Origin: Azoarcus sp.
Lineage (GTDB): Bacteria > Pseudomonadota > Gammaproteobacteria > Burkholderiales > Rhodocyclaceae
Length of the DNA: 35,486 nucleotides
Reading direction: 5' to 3'
Assembly: GCA_023230755.1 (NCBI GenBank)
Contig: JALNWS010000013.1
Span: 1 to 35,486 of the forward strand
Shown here one piece after another: positions 1 to 6,794 of the stretch. How positions within the stretch are numbered: position 1 is the stretch's first letter; each line of letters begins with the position of its first letter. Under the pieces are notes generated by a model, which saw only the letters and a list, made by a program, of their open reading frames with translations, had not been told where the DNA came from and made no database searches. The position numbers were made by a program, and so were the translations under genes.

Positions 1-285
1 GTCGGACGCAAGACCGCCAACGTGGTCCTCAACACCGTTTTCCGCCAACCCGTCATGGCGGTAGACACCCATATCTTCCGTGTATCCAACCGTACCGGCC
101 TCGCCCCCGGCAAGGACGTGCTGGAAGTCGAGCATGCGCTGATGAAGCGCATCCCCAAAAACTACCTGCTTGATGCACACCACTGGCTGATCCTGCACGG
201 ACGCTATACCTGCACCGCACGCAAGCCCGCCTGCGAAGCCTGCATCGTGCGGGATCTTTGTCAGTTCCGCGACAAGACGGCCTGA
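1..285 (+). CDS. nth: Endonuclease III, C-terminal part (5' truncated by window edge)
   Basis: Base excision repair DNA glycosylase/AP lyase acting on oxidised pyrimidines. The reading frame is open from base 1, so the gene starts upstream of the window; 94 residues are visible of a family of about 210. The visible part opens inside the helix-hairpin-helix with GRKTA, whose Lys corresponds to the catalytic lysine of E. coli Nth (K120). It then shows AVDTH, which carries the catalytic Asp (D138 in E. coli). It ends with the complete four-cysteine iron-sulfur loop in the spacing C-x6-C-x2-C-x5-C (CTARKPAC, then EAC, then IVRDLC). All key C-terminal residues are present and the protein looks functional. 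A DUF1841 gene follows 34 bp downstream on the same strand. Confidence 0.96.
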   Translation, partial: VGRKTANVVLNTVFRQPVMAVDTHIFRVSNRTGLAPGKDVLEVEHALMKRIPKNYLLDAHHWLILHGRYTCTARKPACEACIVRDLCQFRDKTA

Positions 286-319
286 CCCGGCCGCGCCCCT
301 CCCCTACTCAGAGAGCGCC

Positions 320-751
320 ATGTTCAATCCTTCACGCGATCAGGTTCGCACTTTCTTTATCGACGCCTGGCGCAAGCACACGGGACGCGAAGTGCTGACC
401 CCGCTCGAGACCATTGCAGCGGACATCCTGCAGAACCACCCCGAATACCATGCGCTGGTCGAGGATCCGGATGTCGTCGATCGCGATTTCGCGCCGGAAG
501 ACGGCCAGGTCAATCCCTTCCTGCACCTGTCGCTCCACCTTGCAATCGAGGAGCAACTCTCGATCGATCAGCCCCCCGGATTGCGCGCGGCCTTCGACGC
601 GGCCTGTACGCAACGCGGCAATCGGCACGACGCGCTTCACGACGTCCTCGAATGCCTCGGCGAGACCATCTTCAACGCCCAGCGCAACAACATGCCTCCA
701 GACGGAGTGGCCTACCTCACTTGCGTGCGCCGGCGGGCAGGCCTTATCTGA
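320..751 (+). CDS. DUF1841 family protein
   Basis: A 143-residue soluble protein starting MFNPSRDQVRTFF. It matches the DUF1841 family by its opening, by the segment NPFLHLSLHLAIEEQL near residues 76-91, and by a His-rich helix (RHDALHDVLECLGE) near residue 105. The family is short, conserved in beta- and gammaproteobacteria, and has no established biochemical role. The gene follows nth closely and may be co-transcribed with it. There is no signal peptide or membrane segment. It is convergent with the downstream cytochrome c pair, leaving only about 30 bp. Family assignment is from recall of the motif pattern; function is unknown. Confidence 0.85.
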   Translation: MFNPSRDQVRTFFIDAWRKHTGREVLTPLETIAADILQNHPEYHALVEDPDVVDRDFAPEDGQVNPFLHLSLHLAIEEQLSIDQPPGLRAAFDAACTQRGNRHDALHDVLECLGETIFNAQRNNMPPDGVAYLTCVRRRAGLI

Positions 752-781
752 GACCGCACCCGTACCGGCTTCTCCGCAGCG

Positions 782-1114
782 CTAGCGCTTGAACACCAAC
801 CCCTTCTGGCTCGCAAACCAGGCGGCAAGGTCAGCGAGATCCTGTTTTTCGAGGTTCTCAACCTGAGCAGCCATGATCGGGTTCTTGCGTTGCCCATGCT
901 TGTAGTCGAGCAAGGCACGGAACAGGTAATCCTCGTGCTGCCCGGCAATACGCGGAAACTCAGGCGTCAGACTGTTGCCGTCCGCCCCGTGGCAGGCCGC
1001 GCATACCGTCGACTTTTCCTTGCCCTTCAGTGGATCGGCAGCGTGCACGAGGCCGCCGGAAAACACACCAAACAACAGGATCGCCCCCAGGCAACGTTGC
1101 ATTTGAGCGCTCAT
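782..1114 (-). CDS. Small exported class I cytochrome c (second of a pair)
   Basis: A 110-residue periplasmic c-type cytochrome of the c553/c4-half type. An N-terminal signal peptide (about residues 1-25, ending GLVHA) precedes one haem-attachment motif CAACH at residues 38-42. A downstream Met in NPIMAAQ is the likely sixth haem ligand, and the C-terminal helix reads DLADLAAWFASQ. The start codon overlaps the stop of the upstream cytochrome gene by four bases (ATGA), with a good GGAGG ribosome site, so the two are translationally coupled. Expected role is single-electron transfer to or between respiratory complexes; the specific partner cannot be told from the sequence. Confidence 0.9.
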   Translation of the reverse strand: MSAQMQRCLGAILLFGVFSGGLVHAADPLKGKEKSTVCAACHGADGNSLTPEFPRIAGQHEDYLFRALLDYKHGQRKNPIMAAQVENLEKQDLADLAAWFASQKGLVFKR

Positions 1115-1431
1115 TGCGCACCTCCGTAATAGGCTGCCAGGTCTGCCATATCCTGCTCCGACAGCGAACCAGCGATTCCCTGCATGCTCGGATGGCTGCG
1201 CTCTCCCGCCTTGTAGGCCTGAAGTGCGCGCACAAGGTACGCCGGGTGCTGCCCGCCCAGTTTGGGGACCGAGTAGACCTCAGGGAAGCTCGTCCTGTAT
1301 CCCGGAATGCCGTGGCAACCAATGCAGGCCGAAGTGTTCGCTTTTCCCGCTTCGGCGTTCCCCTCCGCTGCCTGTACTCCGATGCTCAATGCTGCCATCA
1401 TGGCAGCCAGAAGCAAATGTCGTCCCTGCAT
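1111..1431 (-). CDS. Small exported class I cytochrome c (first of a pair)
   Basis: A 106-residue periplasmic cytochrome c. The signal peptide spans about residues 1-21 (cut near VQAAEG), the haem motif CIGCH is at residues 36-40, and a probable axial Met lies in HPSMQG. The C-terminal helix is LSEQDMADLAAYYGG. A clear GAGGAGA ribosome site lies just upstream of the ATG. It is the first gene of a two-cytochrome operon. Similarity to its neighbour (GQHxxYLxRALxxYKxGxRxxPxM) indicates a tandem duplication; together they resemble the two halves of a c4-type dihaem cytochrome encoded as separate genes. It is divergent from the moxR operon. Confidence 0.9.
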   Translation of the reverse strand: MQGRHLLLAAMMAALSIGVQAAEGNAEAGKANTSACIGCHGIPGYRTSFPEVYSVPKLGGQHPAYLVRALQAYKAGERSHPSMQGIAGSLSEQDMADLAAYYGGAQ

Positions 1432-1529
1432 GGTGTCTCCTCTGTGTTGGAAGCAGGCTGATCCGCACTATTCTGATTGCTCGTGGCCCCTTGTCCACGG
1501 CAACCATGGGTCTGTTTTTATGTCATGCG

Positions 1530-1558
1530 TGATTCATCGGGAACCCTAGCCCTATAAT
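1530..1558 (+). promoter_or_regulatory. Probable sigma-70 promoter of the moxR operon
   Basis: A perfect TATAAT -10 element lies at 1553-1558, with a weak -35-like TGATTC 17 bp upstream at 1530-1535. It sits 28 bp before the moxR ATG in the divergent region between the cytochrome pair and moxR. The -10 is convincing; the -35 is poor, so an activator may be needed. Confidence 0.5.
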
Positions 1559-1586
1559 CGTAAAAAATTAATCAGAGGATTCCCGG

Positions 1587-2438
1587 ATGTCCCAACTTCG
1601 CTTCGAGGGCAGCGAGCAGTATGTAACAACGCACGACCTCATGCTTGCGGTCAACGCGTCCATTCGCCTGCAGCGCCCGCTTCTGATCAAGGGCGAGCCC
1701 GGAACCGGCAAAACGATGCTGGCCGAAGAGGTGGCGACGGCACTCGGCCTTCCCTTGCTGCAGTGGCACATCAAGTCCACGACCAAGGCACAGCAAGGCC
1801 TCTACGAGTACGACGCGGTATCACGCCTGCGTGATTCCCAACTCGGAGACGATCGCGTCAAGGACATCGCAAACTACATCGTGAAAGGCGTGCTGTGGCA
1901 GGCTTTCGAGGCCGAAAGCCCCACTGTCGTGCTCATCGACGAAGTCGACAAGGCCGACATCGAGTTTCCGAACGACCTCCTGCGTGAGCTCGACCGCATG
2001 GAGTTCCACGTTTACGAGACGCGAAAAACGGTTCGTGCCCGTCACCGCCCCATCGTTTTCATTACATCGAACAACGAAAAGGAACTGCCCGATGCCTTTC
2101 TGCGTCGGTGCTTCTTTCATTACATCCGCTTTCCCGACCGCGACACCATGCAGCGGATCGTGGACGTGCATTTCCCCGGTATCCGCAAGGCCCTGCTGAC
2201 CGAAGCAATGGAGGTTTTCTTCGGCTTGCGCGACGTACCTGGCCTGAAGAAAAAACCGTCGACGTCCGAGCTCATCGACTGGCTCAAGTTGCTCGTCGCC
2301 GAGGACATCCCGCCCGAAGCCCTGCGCTCACAGGACAACAGGACCATCGTCCCGCCGCTTGCAGGCGCACTCCTCAAGAACGAACAGGACATGCACCTTT
2401 TCGAACGCCTCGTCCATATGGCCCGACAGAACCGTTGA
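1587..2438 (+). CDS. MoxR-family AAA+ ATPase
   Basis: A 283-residue AAA+ ATPase of the MoxR group, thought to remodel or load cofactors into partner proteins together with a VWA-domain protein. Visible motifs: Walker A GEPGTGKT at residues 36-43, Walker B VVLIDE at 114-119, sensor-1 TSNNEKELPDAF around 160-171, and the arginine-finger LRR at 172-174. The C-terminal lid includes KKKPSTSELIDWLKLL, typical of the family. It starts at ATG 1587 behind an AGAGGA ribosome site. The next gene begins 11 bp after the stop, and a VWA protein, the usual MoxR partner, is third in the operon. The client protein is not identifiable from the window. Confidence 0.92.
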   Translation: MSQLRFEGSEQYVTTHDLMLAVNASIRLQRPLLIKGEPGTGKTMLAEEVATALGLPLLQWHIKSTTKAQQGLYEYDAVSRLRDSQLGDDRVKDIANYIVKGVLWQAFEAESPTVVLIDEVDKADIEFPNDLLRELDRMEFHVYETRKTVRARHRPIVFITSNNEKELPDAFLRRCFFHYIRFPDRDTMQRIVDVHFPGIRKALLTEAMEVFFGLRDVPGLKKKPSTSELIDWLKLLVAEDIPPEALRSQDNRTIVPPLAGALLKNEQDMHLFERLVHMARQNR

Positions 2439-2448
2439 GACCGTAACC

Positions 2449-3855
2449 ATGTTCAAGACACTTCTCGGCTGGCTCTTCGGCCGCCGCTCGCCGCCCCCCG
2501 CACCGAAGCCCGTCACCCAGGCGGCAGGCTTCGAGACCCTCAATCGCCAGGCGCCCTTGCGTGCCAGTTCCCAGCCCAAGCCTGCGGACACCGAGTCGGT
2601 GGCGCCACAGGAGATTGGCGCCACCTTCATCTGCCGGGAAGCAGTCCTCAACCGCAAACAGAAGATCGCCGGCTACCAGTTCCTGTTGCAGGAGGCCGCA
2701 CGCAATCGCATCCGGTACAGTTCCCGGCGGGTTCACCACCTCTACGCCGAAGTTCTGGTCAATAGCCTGGTACATGCCGATATCGGCAAGCTGCTCGGTC
2801 CGCGCACGGCATTCATCGACGTGCCCGACTCCTTCATTGATCATGAATGCGTCCTGCGCCTGCCGGCGTCCAATACGGCACTCGTGCTGACGCACCTGCC
2901 CGATGCAGGCGCGCCGGCGCCCGATGCCCTGCTGCAGACGGTCCGTCGGCTGCGCGCCATCGGCTACCGCATCGGTCTGCCCGACCCGATAGCCGAACCA
3001 AGCTTCGCCGGCCTGCTGTCCGAAGCCGACGTTATCGTCGTGCGCGCCCCCCGGCTCAGCGCCGAAGCAGCCCTGACCCTGACTGCGAACATTGTCGAGC
3101 GTGCACCTCAGGCCACTCTGCTGGTGCGTGAGCTACCCGGACTGGAAGACTTCAATTTCTGCTTCAAGCTCGGCGCCAGTCTTTTCCAGGGCCCTTTCAT
3201 CACCAGCCGCGAGGATTGGCAAGACCATAGTCTGGGACCCAACTTCACACGTTTGGCCATGCTCGCCGGCAAGCTGCGCAAGCAGGCCGAAACCGACGAA
3301 ATTGTCCCCCTGCTCAAGCAGGATGCCGCATTGACGGTTCGCTTGCTGCGATACATCAACTCTGCCGCCAACGGGCTGTCCGAGCACGTTTCCTCGATCG
3401 AGCGAGCGCTGATTCTGCTTGGCCGCGACAAGCTCTATCGCTGGATCATGTTGCTCATGTGCAGCACGGACGACAAGGATGGTCGCTCCTCGGCAGTCCT
3501 GGAGACCGCGCTCGTCCGCGCCCGAATGATGGAACTGAGCGGCGCGAAGCTCGGCCCCTCCGATCGCGAATCTCTCTTTCTGACCGGCCTTCTGTCCCTG
3601 ATCGATGTCGTGCTCCAGGTCCCGTTGGAGCGGGCAATGCAATCGCTCGCGGTTGCGGACGAAATCGAAGCGGCGATCATGCATGGCGAGGGGCCTTACG
3701 CACCACAGCTGAAGCTGGCACAGGCGTGCGAGCGGGCAGACCCCGAGGCCATCCGCAGCGCGGCCGAAAATAGCCAGACGACGCCGGAGGGAGCTGCCGA
3801 ACTCCATCTGCAAGCGCTCGCATGGGCGCTGGAAATACAGCAGGCCGCGGCGTAA
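2449..3855 (+). CDS. Degenerate EAL + HDOD domain signalling protein (YuxH-like)
   Basis: A 468-residue cytoplasmic protein. After a short Pro-rich N-terminus, residues of about 60-255 resemble an EAL phosphodiesterase fold without its catalytic residues: the EAL motif position reads YQFLL and the metal-binding acids are missing, while the C-terminal fragment GASLFQGPFIT is preserved. Residues of about 270-460 form an HDOD domain (LLKQDAALTVRLLRYINSA, then SSIERALILLGRDKLYRWI). This matches the YuxH-like EAL/HDOD architecture, so it probably binds rather than hydrolyses a ligand. The ATG at 2449 was chosen because it follows the moxR stop closely and earlier in-frame codons lie inside moxR. 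Its stop overlaps the next start by one base, placing it firmly inside the MoxR-VWA operon, an uncommon place for it. Confidence 0.88.
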   Translation: MFKTLLGWLFGRRSPPPAPKPVTQAAGFETLNRQAPLRASSQPKPADTESVAPQEIGATFICREAVLNRKQKIAGYQFLLQEAARNRIRYSSRRVHHLYAEVLVNSLVHADIGKLLGPRTAFIDVPDSFIDHECVLRLPASNTALVLTHLPDAGAPAPDALLQTVRRLRAIGYRIGLPDPIAEPSFAGLLSEADVIVVRAPRLSAEAALTLTANIVERAPQATLLVRELPGLEDFNFCFKLGASLFQGPFITSREDWQDHSLGPNFTRLAMLAGKLRKQAETDEIVPLLKQDAALTVRLLRYINSAANGLSEHVSSIERALILLGRDKLYRWIMLLMCSTDDKDGRSSAVLETALVRARMMELSGAKLGPSDRESLFLTGLLSLIDVVLQVPLERAMQSLAVADEIEAAIMHGEGPYAPQLKLAQACERADPEAIRSAAENSQTTPEGAAELHLQALAWALEIQQAAA

Positions 3856-5033
3856 TGCTGATCGACTTCTTTCTCCATCTGAAGGCGTGCCGTCTCCCGG
3901 TCTCCACCCGAGAGTTTCTGAGCTTGCTCGAAGGCTTGCGCGAAGGGGTCTGCAGTCATTCTCTGGACGACTTCTATCTGTGGTCCCGTACCTGCCTGAT
4001 CAAGGACGAAGCACTGTATGACCGCTTCGATCAGGCATTCGGAACCTACTTCCGCGAAGTCTCATCCCTGCCCGGTCTTGAGCTCGACCTCCCCGAGGAA
4101 TGGCTTCGTGCAGCAATGAAGAAGCACCTGTCCCCGGAAGAGCAGGCCAAGCTGGAAAAGCTCGGCTGGGACAAGTTGATGGAGACCTTCCGCAAACGTC
4201 TTGAAGAACAGAAAGGCCGCCATCAGGGCGGGTCGAAATGGGTGGGGACCGGCGGCAGCTCACCGTTTGGCAACAACGGAACACACCCCGAAGGCATTCG
4301 CGTGGGAGGTGAATCGGCCGGTAACAGAACGGCGGTCAAAGTCTGGGACCGACGCGAATTCCGTAATCTGGACGACAGCCTTGAGCTCGGCACCCGCAAC
4401 ATCAAGGTCGCCCTGCGTCGTCTGCGCCGTTTCGCCCGCGAGGGCGCCGCCGACGAACTGGATCTCGACGGCACCATTGCGGCAACCGCGCGCAATGCAG
4501 GATGGCTCGATCTGATGATGCGTCCCGAACGCCACAATGCAGTGAAGGTGCTGCTGTTTCTCGACGTCGGTGGCTCGATGGATGACCACATCAAAGTGTG
4601 CGAAGAACTGTTTTCCGCCTGCCGCAGCGAGTTCAAGCACCTTGAATATTTCTACTTTCACAACTGCGTCTATGAAACGGTGTGGCGCGACAGCACACGT
4701 CGCCACACTGAACGCATCCCATTGCAGGACGTCATCCATCGCTTCGGCCCCGACTACAAGCTCATATTCGTCGGTGACGCCACCATGAGCCCGTACGAAA
4801 TCGTGCACCAGCACGGGTCGATCGAACACATGAATGCCGAACCGGGCGCCGCGTGGTTGCGACGCCTGCTCGATGCCTACCCGGCGGCGGCCTGGCTCAA
4901 CCCGGAACCAGAGCGCCTGTGGGACTACCGCAAGTCCATCGAGCTGATTCGCCAGCTCGTGGGCGAACGCATGTTCCCAATGACCCTGGACGGCCTGACC
5001 CGGACCATGCAGTCGCTTTCGAAAAAGCACTGA
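3855..5033 (+). CDS. CoxE-like VWA domain protein
   Basis: A 392-residue protein of the VWA/CoxE-like family, the usual partner of MoxR ATPases in maturation or disassembly of protein complexes. The N-terminal half is helical and charged and contains a Gly-rich linker near residues 125-160. The VWA domain begins near residue 230 with LLFLDVGGSMDDH. The MIDAS motif is DxGGS at residues 237-241 instead of the usual DxSxS, so the first Ser is Gly. Later conserved segments are FHNCVYETVW and LIFVGDATMSPYE. The ATG shares one base with the TAA of the preceding gene (TAATG), indicating translational coupling. The gene is convergent with the MBL-fold gene, with a 22-bp gap. Confidence 0.9.
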   Translation: MLIDFFLHLKACRLPVSTREFLSLLEGLREGVCSHSLDDFYLWSRTCLIKDEALYDRFDQAFGTYFREVSSLPGLELDLPEEWLRAAMKKHLSPEEQAKLEKLGWDKLMETFRKRLEEQKGRHQGGSKWVGTGGSSPFGNNGTHPEGIRVGGESAGNRTAVKVWDRREFRNLDDSLELGTRNIKVALRRLRRFAREGAADELDLDGTIAATARNAGWLDLMMRPERHNAVKVLLFLDVGGSMDDHIKVCEELFSACRSEFKHLEYFYFHNCVYETVWRDSTRRHTERIPLQDVIHRFGPDYKLIFVGDATMSPYEIVHQHGSIEHMNAEPGAAWLRRLLDAYPAAAWLNPEPERLWDYRKSIELIRQLVGERMFPMTLDGLTRTMQSLSKKH

Positions 5034-5055
5034 ACCGGCCCGGACTCCGCACAAT

Positions 5056-5826
5056 TTACGGTGCGCGATAGTTTTCCTGCGTCATGAGATCGACGCCGCA
5101 CTGCAGGTTTTCGATCCAGTCGAGAAAGCGGTTGACCATTGCCTTGCCCTCGAAACGTGCGCCATGCTGCGGCACGATCATCTCGACATCCAACTCGCGC
5201 ACCATGTTCACCCAGAAGCGGCAGATCTTGTTCGAGATCATGTAGCGACGGTGAAAGCCGATCATGAAGGGAATATGGTCGTCGAAGTTCGTCACTGGTT
5301 TCAGTGCCACGTCGTGGTCGATGAGCGATGCGCCCATGTCCCCGGTAAACAGGATTTTCGCGACAGGATCGTAGAACTGGAAGTTGCCTTCGGAGTGCAT
5401 GAAGTGCGCGGGAACAGCCTTGATTTTGCTCTCGCCCAGCGGCACTACCATGCCTTCATCGGGAATTCCGATAATGCGGTCGGAATAATCCCGCCCGGTC
5501 GTGAAATGCGGCAGGAAACGCGCCCACAGTTTGGAAATCAGCACCCGGCAGCGCGTGGTAACCATCCACTTGTTCAGCGAGGCAATGATGTCTGGGTCGG
5601 CGTGCGAGGCAAGAATGTAATCCAGATTACGCGACGAAAAATAGCGCTGCATGCCCATCAGCAGGCCGTTGTATGTCATGTTGCCACCCGGATCGATCAG
5701 CGCACCGTGATCTCCGTCCACGATGAGAAACTGGTTGCATTGCACCGCGTGGTCAGCCTCCTCATCGACTAGATCGTAGAAGGCCAGACATACATGCTTG
5801 CCGTCGTTGTAAAGCTCTACTGCCAT
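5056..5826 (-). CDS. Metallo-beta-lactamase-fold protein of the di-iron (ODP / flavodiiron-like) type
   Basis: A 256-residue cytoplasmic MBL-fold protein resembling the di-iron domain of flavodiiron proteins and the ODP oxygen-binding proteins. Candidate metal ligands: H75, D77 and D79 in SHADPDI (the family usually has H-x-E-x-D), H144 in HFMHSEGN, D163 in FTGDMGAS and H221 in VPQHGARFEG. There is no fused flavodoxin domain, so a partner reductase would be needed for O2 or NO reduction; oxygen sensing is the alternative. ATG 5826 (MAVELYNDG) was chosen; the longer frame needs a TTG at 5871 inside a leader hairpin. No strong ribosome site is visible. An exact FNR/ANR box lies about 100 bp upstream, implying oxygen-controlled expression. 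Confidence 0.85.
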   Translation of the reverse strand: MAVELYNDGKHVCLAFYDLVDEEADHAVQCNQFLIVDGDHGALIDPGGNMTYNGLLMGMQRYFSSRNLDYILASHADPDIIASLNKWMVTTRCRVLISKLWARFLPHFTTGRDYSDRIIGIPDEGMVVPLGESKIKAVPAHFMHSEGNFQFYDPVAKILFTGDMGASLIDHDVALKPVTNFDDHIPFMIGFHRRYMISNKICRFWVNMVRELDVEMIVPQHGARFEGKAMVNRFLDWIENLQCGVDLMTQENYRAP

Positions 5827-5842
5827 GATCCGGATGCCCCGC

Positions 5843-5865
5843 AAAAAAGTACCCGCAAACGCGGG
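5843..5865 (-). other. Short GC hairpin plus T-run in the leader of the MBL gene
   Basis: Read on the minus strand, CCCGC-GTTT-GCGGG is followed by TAC and six T, then by a second GCGGGG just before the start-codon region. The first arm could pair with either downstream copy, so an attenuator or site occlusion is possible. The stem is only 5 bp, so this is tentative. Confidence 0.3.
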
Positions 5866-5924
5866 AAACAAGCGTGCAACTCTACCGCAGACATCGACTG
5901 GCGTGCCGACTAAGCGCGCCGTTC

Positions 5925-5938
5925 TTGATGTCGATCAA
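5925..5938 (-). promoter_or_regulatory. FNR/ANR binding site upstream of the MBL gene
   Basis: The sequence TTGATGTCGATCAA is an exact match to the FNR-family consensus TTGAT-N4-ATCAA. It is centred about 105 bp upstream of the MBL-fold start codon, in the intergenic region between the marR terminator and that gene. Class II placement (centre at -41.5) would put transcription start near 5890; no strong -10 is visible there, as is usual for activator-dependent promoters. The nearest gene it can drive is the minus-strand MBL gene. Confidence 0.75.
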
Positions 5939-5967
5939 AAGCCATTCAGCCGCCATTTGATGAACAG

Positions 5968-5999
5968 AAAAAAAAGGGGCGACCCCATTGGGGCCGCCC
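5968..5999 (-). terminator. Rho-independent terminator of the marR gene
   Basis: On the minus strand, GGGCGGCCCC-AAT-GGGGTCGCCC forms a 10-bp stem with one G-U pair and a 3-nt loop, followed by eight T. The mismatch on the plus strand (A-C) becomes G-U only on the minus strand, confirming direction. It lies about 60 bp after the marR stop. Confidence 0.9.
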
Positions 6000-6061
6000 T
6001 CAAGCTGCTGTCCGCACAAGTGCGAAACGGTGGCCGGAAAACCCGCCGGCCCGGGGATGCA

Positions 6062-6586
6062 TTACTCGGTGAAGGGAAGCGGCTGCATGCCAAATCCGTC
6101 ATCGAGCACCTTGATCTTGTGAAGCAAGCCGTCGAGCTCGCTCTGCAGTCGGTGAAGATCGTCTTCGTCCAGTCGTCGCAGCGCCTCAGGCAGGATGCCT
6201 CGCGCCGGCGACGGGGCTCTTGCAAGCAGCGCATTGCCCTCATCCGTCAGATACAGCCTTACAACACGTTGATCTGCGCTGGTACGCTCCTTGCGGATCA
6301 GCCCGCCGGTCTCAAGTCGATCGATCATGTTCGAAGCCGTCGACTGATGAAGCGCCATGCAGTTGGCCAGTTCGCCGACCCGCATCCCGGGGACCTCGCA
6401 CAGCTCCTGGAGCGCCCAGAGCTGGGCGCCGGTTACGCCACTTTGACGCTCGATCCACTGAGAATGACGCTGTGCGGTGCGGATGAGCACCCGGAAACGC
6501 TGTAGTACGGACAAGGGAGTAACCTGACGGCTTTTTTCTGCAGGCTTTTCAGCAGATTTTTTCAAAGGGTTCTGTGGCTGGGGCAT
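6062..6586 (-). CDS. MarR-family transcriptional regulator
   Basis: A 174-residue winged-helix regulator. The MarR core starts around residue 27 (LQRFRVLIRTAQRH) and includes the recognition region VGELANCMALHQSTASNMIDRLETGGLIRKERTS split over about residues 70-105, plus the wing DQRVVRLYLTDEG. A basic Lys/Pro/Glu-rich N-terminal extension (residues 2-22) precedes it. The ATG at 6586 lies very close to the promoter, leaving a leader of about 8 nt; an in-frame TTG near residue 27 would give a standard-size 148-residue protein. It is divergent from the ClC gene and has its own terminator, so it may control itself and possibly the ClC gene. The effector is unknown. Confidence 0.92.
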   Translation of the reverse strand: MPQPQNPLKKSAEKPAEKSRQVTPLSVLQRFRVLIRTAQRHSQWIERQSGVTGAQLWALQELCEVPGMRVGELANCMALHQSTASNMIDRLETGGLIRKERTSADQRVVRLYLTDEGNALLARAPSPARGILPEALRRLDEDDLHRLQSELDGLLHKIKVLDDGFGMQPLPFTE

Positions 6587-6600
6587 CTGTATTGGCTCCG

Positions 6601-6629
6601 ACTATATTTTCTCAAACAATGATTGTCAA
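6601..6629 (-). promoter_or_regulatory. Strong sigma-70 promoter of marR
   Basis: On the minus strand, TTGACA (6629-6624) is followed after exactly 17 bp by TATAGT (6606-6601). This is a perfect -35 and a 5/6 -10 with ideal spacing. Predicted transcription start is near 6593, only about 8 nt before the annotated ATG. Confidence 0.75.
6616..6626. promoter_or_regulatory. Inverted repeat overlapping the marR -35 (candidate MarR operator)
   Basis: The perfect inverted repeat ACAAT-G-ATTGT overlaps the 3' part of the marR -35 element and the start of the spacer. This is a classic position for autorepression by a dimeric MarR protein. The assignment to this regulator is inference from position. 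Confidence 0.5.
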
Positions 6630-6794
6630 AAAATTCGCAGACAGGGACGGTCTCGCGTATCGTAACCATCTTGCGGGTTTGCTGCCCGCGGAAGGTGAGC
6701 TTTTAGCTCAAAACGACGCTTTGTGTGAATAAGGTTCAGCTGTTTTTTCAAACTCAGGCCGGTCTTTGCAGAGACAGCCTCTTCATCCTCAAAA

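Noticed and set aside
1482..1499. Hairpin CGTGG/CCACG in the cytochrome-moxR spacer as terminator
   Set aside because: It has a 5-bp stem and no T-run, and lies between divergent promoters where a terminator is not expected.
6623..6650. Plus-strand promoter for the ClC gene starting from TTGTCA
   Set aside because: No acceptable -10 lies 16-18 bp downstream.
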